Positions 6,415 to 7,997 of a stretch of 7,997 nt of DNA are shown piece by piece. The DNA is from Candidatus Omnitrophota bacterium (lineage in GTDB: Bacteria; Omnitrophota; Gorgyraeia; Gygaellales; Profunditerraquicolaceae). Positions within the stretch are counted from its first letter, which is position 1. Every line of letters starts with the position of its first letter. The stretch is from NCBI GenBank assembly GCA_903882345.1, contig CAIRWO010000096.1, forward strand, positions 1-7,997. The letters are read 5' to 3'. The notes beneath the pieces were generated by a model. That model ran no database searches. It had not been told where the DNA came from and saw only the letters and a list, made by a program, of their open reading frames with translations. The position numbers and the translations under genes are program-made.

Positions 6415-7335
6415 ATGGGAGTTATTCATAAATTAAGGCCGGAAGTCAAAGAATTTATCCTTGAGAAAAAGCGTCTTGAGCCGAGTTTAAGCTGTCGGAC
6501 AATCGCTGCTTTGGTTCTTGATAAATATAAGATAAAACTCTCCAAATCCAGCGCAAATTACCTTTTTAAACAGGCCGGCTTAAGTATGCCTGTAGGAAGA
6601 AGGTCAAAGCCGGAATTAAAGGAAGCCCGGCTGGAAAAAACGGATGTTTTGGCGCGCTGCATCAAGGCCAGTTTATTAGACGGAAGCGGTTTTTATCTTG
6701 ACGGCCAGCTGCATACTATCTGGCGTTCAGCGCAAATTCCCGAAGATTTTTCCGCCCCCGTTTCCAATATAAAGGGTTATATAGAAAATGTGCTGAAGAA
6801 AGATCATCCTTGGGTGCTTTTTTTTGCTTCCGGATACGCGTCCCCTACGCAAGAATTGTTTGAATTTATTTTAAGCTTCCGCTCTCCGGAAAAAAGAATT
6901 GCGCAATTTATTCTTTATAATAATAAACTCGATGAGTTAGAGAAAATCAACATCGGGGATTATGGAAAACGGCATTTTGTTTTCGGGGTTTGGCCGTGGC
7001 AATTTAAAGAATATATTAAGGTAAATACAGCTAGCGGCTTTATCCCATTCCATTTCGCGCCTGGAAAGAGGGAATTTTATATTACTGAAGCAGAAGCTGA
7101 ATTATTACCGCCCGAAAAAGACAAGGGCGGGGCAGTCAAATTAAGGGGCCTTGCCTTAAAAACCGGCCCGGATAAGAATGTATACCTGACTATTTTAAGC
7201 AATTTCACCGCCCAAGAGATAAATTTAAACGAGCTGGCAACTCTTTATCTTAGCCACTGGCCGGATTTAGAAGGGGCCTTGCAGGATTTCAGCGGTAAAA
7301 TCGAGCAATTTAGGAAAAACCCAGCCGGCCCATAG
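6415..7335 (+). CDS. HTH protein with transposase-like C-terminus, possibly domesticated
   Basis: I do not recognise a specific family for this 306-aa protein. Residues about 8-60 look like the DNA-binding helix-turn-helix region of transposases and recombinases (LSCRTIAALVLDKYKIKLSKSSANYLFKQAGL, then GRR), with a basic stretch to about 82. The middle (about 88-250) has alternating hydrophobic strands such as GFYLDGQ and HPWVLFFASG. The end of the domain reads LTILSNFTAQEINLNELATLYLSHWPDLEGALQDF (258-292). This resembles the region around the YxxRWxIE-type motif that carries the last acidic residue of DDE transposases (here YLSHWPDLE). I cannot place a full DDE triad with confidence. No inverted repeats or target duplications flank the gene. 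Shine-Dalgarno GAGG (6406-6409) is 5 bases before the ATG. A regulator of the pilin unit just downstream is possible but speculative. Confidence 0.7.
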   Translation: MGVIHKLRPEVKEFILEKKRLEPSLSCRTIAALVLDKYKIKLSKSSANYLFKQAGLSMPVGRRSKPELKEARLEKTDVLARCIKASLLDGSGFYLDGQLHTIWRSAQIPEDFSAPVSNIKGYIENVLKKDHPWVLFFASGYASPTQELFEFILSFRSPEKRIAQFILYNNKLDELEKINIGDYGKRHFVFGVWPWQFKEYIKVNTASGFIPFHFAPGKREFYITEAEAELLPPEKDKGGAVKLRGLALKTGPDKNVYLTILSNFTAQEINLNELATLYLSHWPDLEGALQDFSGKIEQFRKNPAGP

Positions 7336-7346
7336 AAAGCGCTTTC
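7335..7346. promoter_or_regulatory. Perfect 12-bp palindrome, candidate operator
   Basis: GAAAGCGCTTTC is a perfect inverted repeat with a central CG. It overlaps the last base of the upstream stop codon and lies 20 bases before the -35 box of the pilin promoter. Its centre is about 61 bases upstream of the predicted transcription start. The form resembles operators of LacI/CcpA-type regulators, matching 12 of 14 positions of TGAAAGCGCTTTCA. No regulator of that family is encoded here, so binding is inferred only from symmetry and position. Confidence 0.45.
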
Positions 7347-7366
7347 CAACGCGATCTGAAATAGGG

Positions 7367-7395
7367 TTGACTCAAGGCTATCCTGATGGTATAGT
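7367..7395 (+). promoter_or_regulatory. Strong sigma70-type promoter for the pilin unit
   Basis: TTGACT (7367-7372) and TATAGT (7390-7395) are separated by exactly 17 bases, with an extended -10 TG at 7387-7388. This gives 5/6 matches in each hexamer. Transcription is expected to start around 7402, within the palindrome AATTGCAATT (7398-7407). The first pilin ATG is at 7586, so the transcript has an unusually long leader of about 180 bases. The design mirrors the promoter at 6355-6383. Confidence 0.75.
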
Positions 7396-7401
7396 TTAAT
7401 T

Positions 7402-7535
7402 GCAATTATTTATATATTATTATTTGTTGCGATGGTCGAAAGAGGGTCGGCCGAGCAAAAGCCACGGAATATGTTCGTAAAAGACTGTCTTCATAATTTT
7501 TAAAGGGTCAAATACGAAAAAATGCGTGGATTGCT
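7402..7535 (+). promoter_or_regulatory. Structured 5' leader of the pilin mRNA, candidate cis-regulatory RNA
   Basis: No reading frame with a good start fills this stretch. After an A/T-rich start (to about 7426), several helices can form. Hairpin A pairs TTGC (7427-7430) with GCAA (7455-7458) and GGTCG (7434-7438) with CGGCC (7448-7452, one G-U pair), leaving a 9-base purine-rich loop. A nested domain pairs CCACG (7462-7466) with CGTGG (7525-7529) and TTCGTA (7474-7479) with TACGAA (7513-7518). GCAAAAGCC (7455-7463) can alternatively pair with the loop and 3' arm of the following hairpin (7547-7557, 2-base bulge). It fits no riboswitch class I can name. Pairings were found by eye and the shortest may be chance. 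Confidence 0.45.
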
Positions 7536-7572
7536 AACAGCCGGCAGGCTCTTTTGCCGGCTGTTGTATTTT
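7536..7572 (+). terminator. Strong hairpin upstream of pilin RBS, terminator-like attenuator
   Basis: AACAGCCGGCA (7536-7546) and TGCCGGCTGTT (7555-7565) form a perfect 11-bp stem with an 8-base loop (GGCTCTTT). The sequence after it, GTATTTTA, is T-rich but not a clean T-tract, so it may be a weak intrinsic terminator, a pause site or an mRNA-stabilising stem. It ends only 7 bases before the pilin Shine-Dalgarno. Because it lies between promoter and coding region, it would act as an attenuator if it terminates. Confidence 0.55.
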
Positions 7573-7585
7573 AGGGGCGTAGCAG

Positions 7586-7768
7586 ATGGTTATGCATAGG
7601 CAAGAAGAAGCTCAGGCGGTTATCGAATACGCTTTGCTGGTTGCTATCGCAATAATTGCTTTGGTTGGGACGGTAAATTTTGTATCTAAGCTGAATAAGA
7701 ATAATAATGCGTTTGACAGGCATTTTATGAGTGCCAGTGAGCTTATTATCCACGGCGTTCATCCTTAA
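7586..7768 (+). CDS. Flp/Tad-type small pilin 1
   Basis: This 60-aa protein looks like a type IVb Flp prepilin. A short basic/acidic leader is followed by AQAVIEYALL (9-18) and a single hydrophobic helix to about residue 33, then a short polar C-terminal tail. If processing occurs between A9 and Q10, Glu14 and Tyr15 fall at +5 and +6, as in the Flp motif G/XXXXEY, but the usual glycine at -1 is alanine here. Shine-Dalgarno AGGGG (7573-7577) is 8 bases before the ATG; a second in-frame ATG at 7592 is possible. It is preceded by its own promoter and a structured leader. It would be assembled into the fibre or act as a minor pilin. Confidence 0.85.
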   Translation: MVMHRQEEAQAVIEYALLVAIAIIALVGTVNFVSKLNKNNNAFDRHFMSASELIIHGVHP

Positions 7769-7777
7769 AGGAGCCGT

Positions 7778-7945
7778 ATGTTTTTAAAGGGGCAAGCAAG
7801 GGGAAAGGCCCAGAGCATTATTGAGTATGCCATGCTTTTTATGATCGTGGTAGCAGCGGTGACCGTAACCTATAAGTACGTCTACCGCTCAATGAATGCG
7901 CGCTTGAAACAGGTTCAGGATGAGTTGATTTATCGCAGGCCATGA
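7778..7945 (+). CDS. Flp/Tad-type small pilin 2
   Basis: This 55-aa reading frame starts 9 bases after the previous pilin stop with Shine-Dalgarno AAAGGAG (7767-7773). The protein begins with a basic leader (MFLKGQARGK), followed by AQSIIEYAML (11-20), a hydrophobic helix to about residue 31, and a tail (YKYVYRSMNARLKQVQDEL) that looks helical and amphipathic. Cleavage between A11 and Q12 would put Glu16 and Tyr17 at +5 and +6. Alanine again replaces the usual glycine at -1. The different tail suggests a distinct subunit rather than a recent duplicate of pilin 1. The stop TGA overlaps an ATG (7945) in the frame of the next gene. Confidence 0.85.
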   Translation: MFLKGQARGKAQSIIEYAMLFMIVVAAVTVTYKYVYRSMNARLKQVQDELIYRRP

Positions 7946-7971
7946 TGGTTAAGAAAGGAGGTGAAGAGGGG

Positions 7972-7997
7972 ATGAGAAAACATTATAGGAAAGGGCA
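7972..7997 (+). CDS. Start of a third pilin-like or TadE-like gene, cut by window end
   Basis: Only eight full codons are visible (MRKHYRKG, then CA-, which must be Gln or His). A near-perfect Shine-Dalgarno AAAGGAGGTG (7954-7963) lies 8 bases before this ATG, which favours it over the in-frame ATG at 7945. A basic leader ending in KGQ is what precedes the EY or EF motif in Flp pilins and TadE-type pseudopilins. If so, the processing site would be G8/Q9 with the canonical glycine. The identity is inferred from position and leader only. Confidence 0.5.

Noticed and set aside
6415..7335. Complete insertion sequence
   Set aside because: No terminal inverted repeats or direct target duplications are visible around the gene, and it has a well-formed external promoter.
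7447..7454. 8-bp palindrome TCGGCCGA in the leader as a DNA operator
   Set aside because: It is short, lies well downstream of the promoter, and part of it is better explained as one arm of hairpin A (CGGCC pairing with GGTCG).
7430..7475. c-di-GMP-I (GEMM) riboswitch, suggested by CGAAAG and GCAAAAGCCACGG strings
   Set aside because: The required upstream GGCAAACC strand is absent, the hairpin that should be capped by the GAAA loop does not pair, and GCAAAGCC has an extra A. A covariance-model scan (RF01051) would settle it.

Overview
The window carries the proximal part of a tight-adherence (Tad/Flp, type IVc) pilus locus. It comes from a diderm (Gram-negative-type) bacterium, because it encodes an outer-membrane secretin and a predicted lipoprotein. 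All protein genes read left to right, genes are tightly packed, Shine-Dalgarno sites are clear and base composition is moderate. The domain fusions and tandem small pilins would fit an uncultivated lineage such as Omnitrophota or another PVC-related or deltaproteobacterial group. That placement is an impression from gene style, not something the sequence proves.

Layout. Bases 1-74 are the 3' part of a tRNA-Glu(CTC). From about 138 to 6340 runs one compact run of genes with gaps of 17, 0, 13 and 12 bases and a 1-base overlap. In order these are: a small two-helix membrane protein; a parvulin-family (SurA/PrsA-like) lipoprotein; CpaB; a CpaC/RcpA secretin with an extra C-terminal TonB-type domain; a single polypeptide joining a CpaE-like MinD/ParA ATPase to the CpaF motor ATPase; and a DUF192 protein. 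A second unit (6355-7335) has its own strong sigma70-type promoter and encodes a helix-turn-helix protein that looks derived from a transposase. A third unit starts at a second strong promoter (7367-7395), preceded by a perfect 12-bp palindrome. It has a leader of about 180 bases with several possible RNA helices and an 11-bp hairpin. It then encodes two very small Flp-type pilins (60 and 55 aa) and the start of a third similar gene cut by the window end.

How the genes fit together. The secretin would form the outer-membrane channel and CpaB would assist it in the periplasm. The parvulin-like lipoprotein could chaperone secretin or pilin folding. The fused CpaE-CpaF would place the secretion motor and power it. 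The small pilins would be the fibre subunits. The inner-membrane platform genes (tadB/tadC), the prepilin peptidase (cpaA/tadV) and the TadE/F/G pseudopilins are not in the window and should lie downstream or elsewhere.

The most unusual points are the CpaE-CpaF fusion, the secretin-TonB_C fusion, and the structured leader with a palindrome in front of the pilin genes. I see no CRISPR array, complete insertion sequence or phage module.
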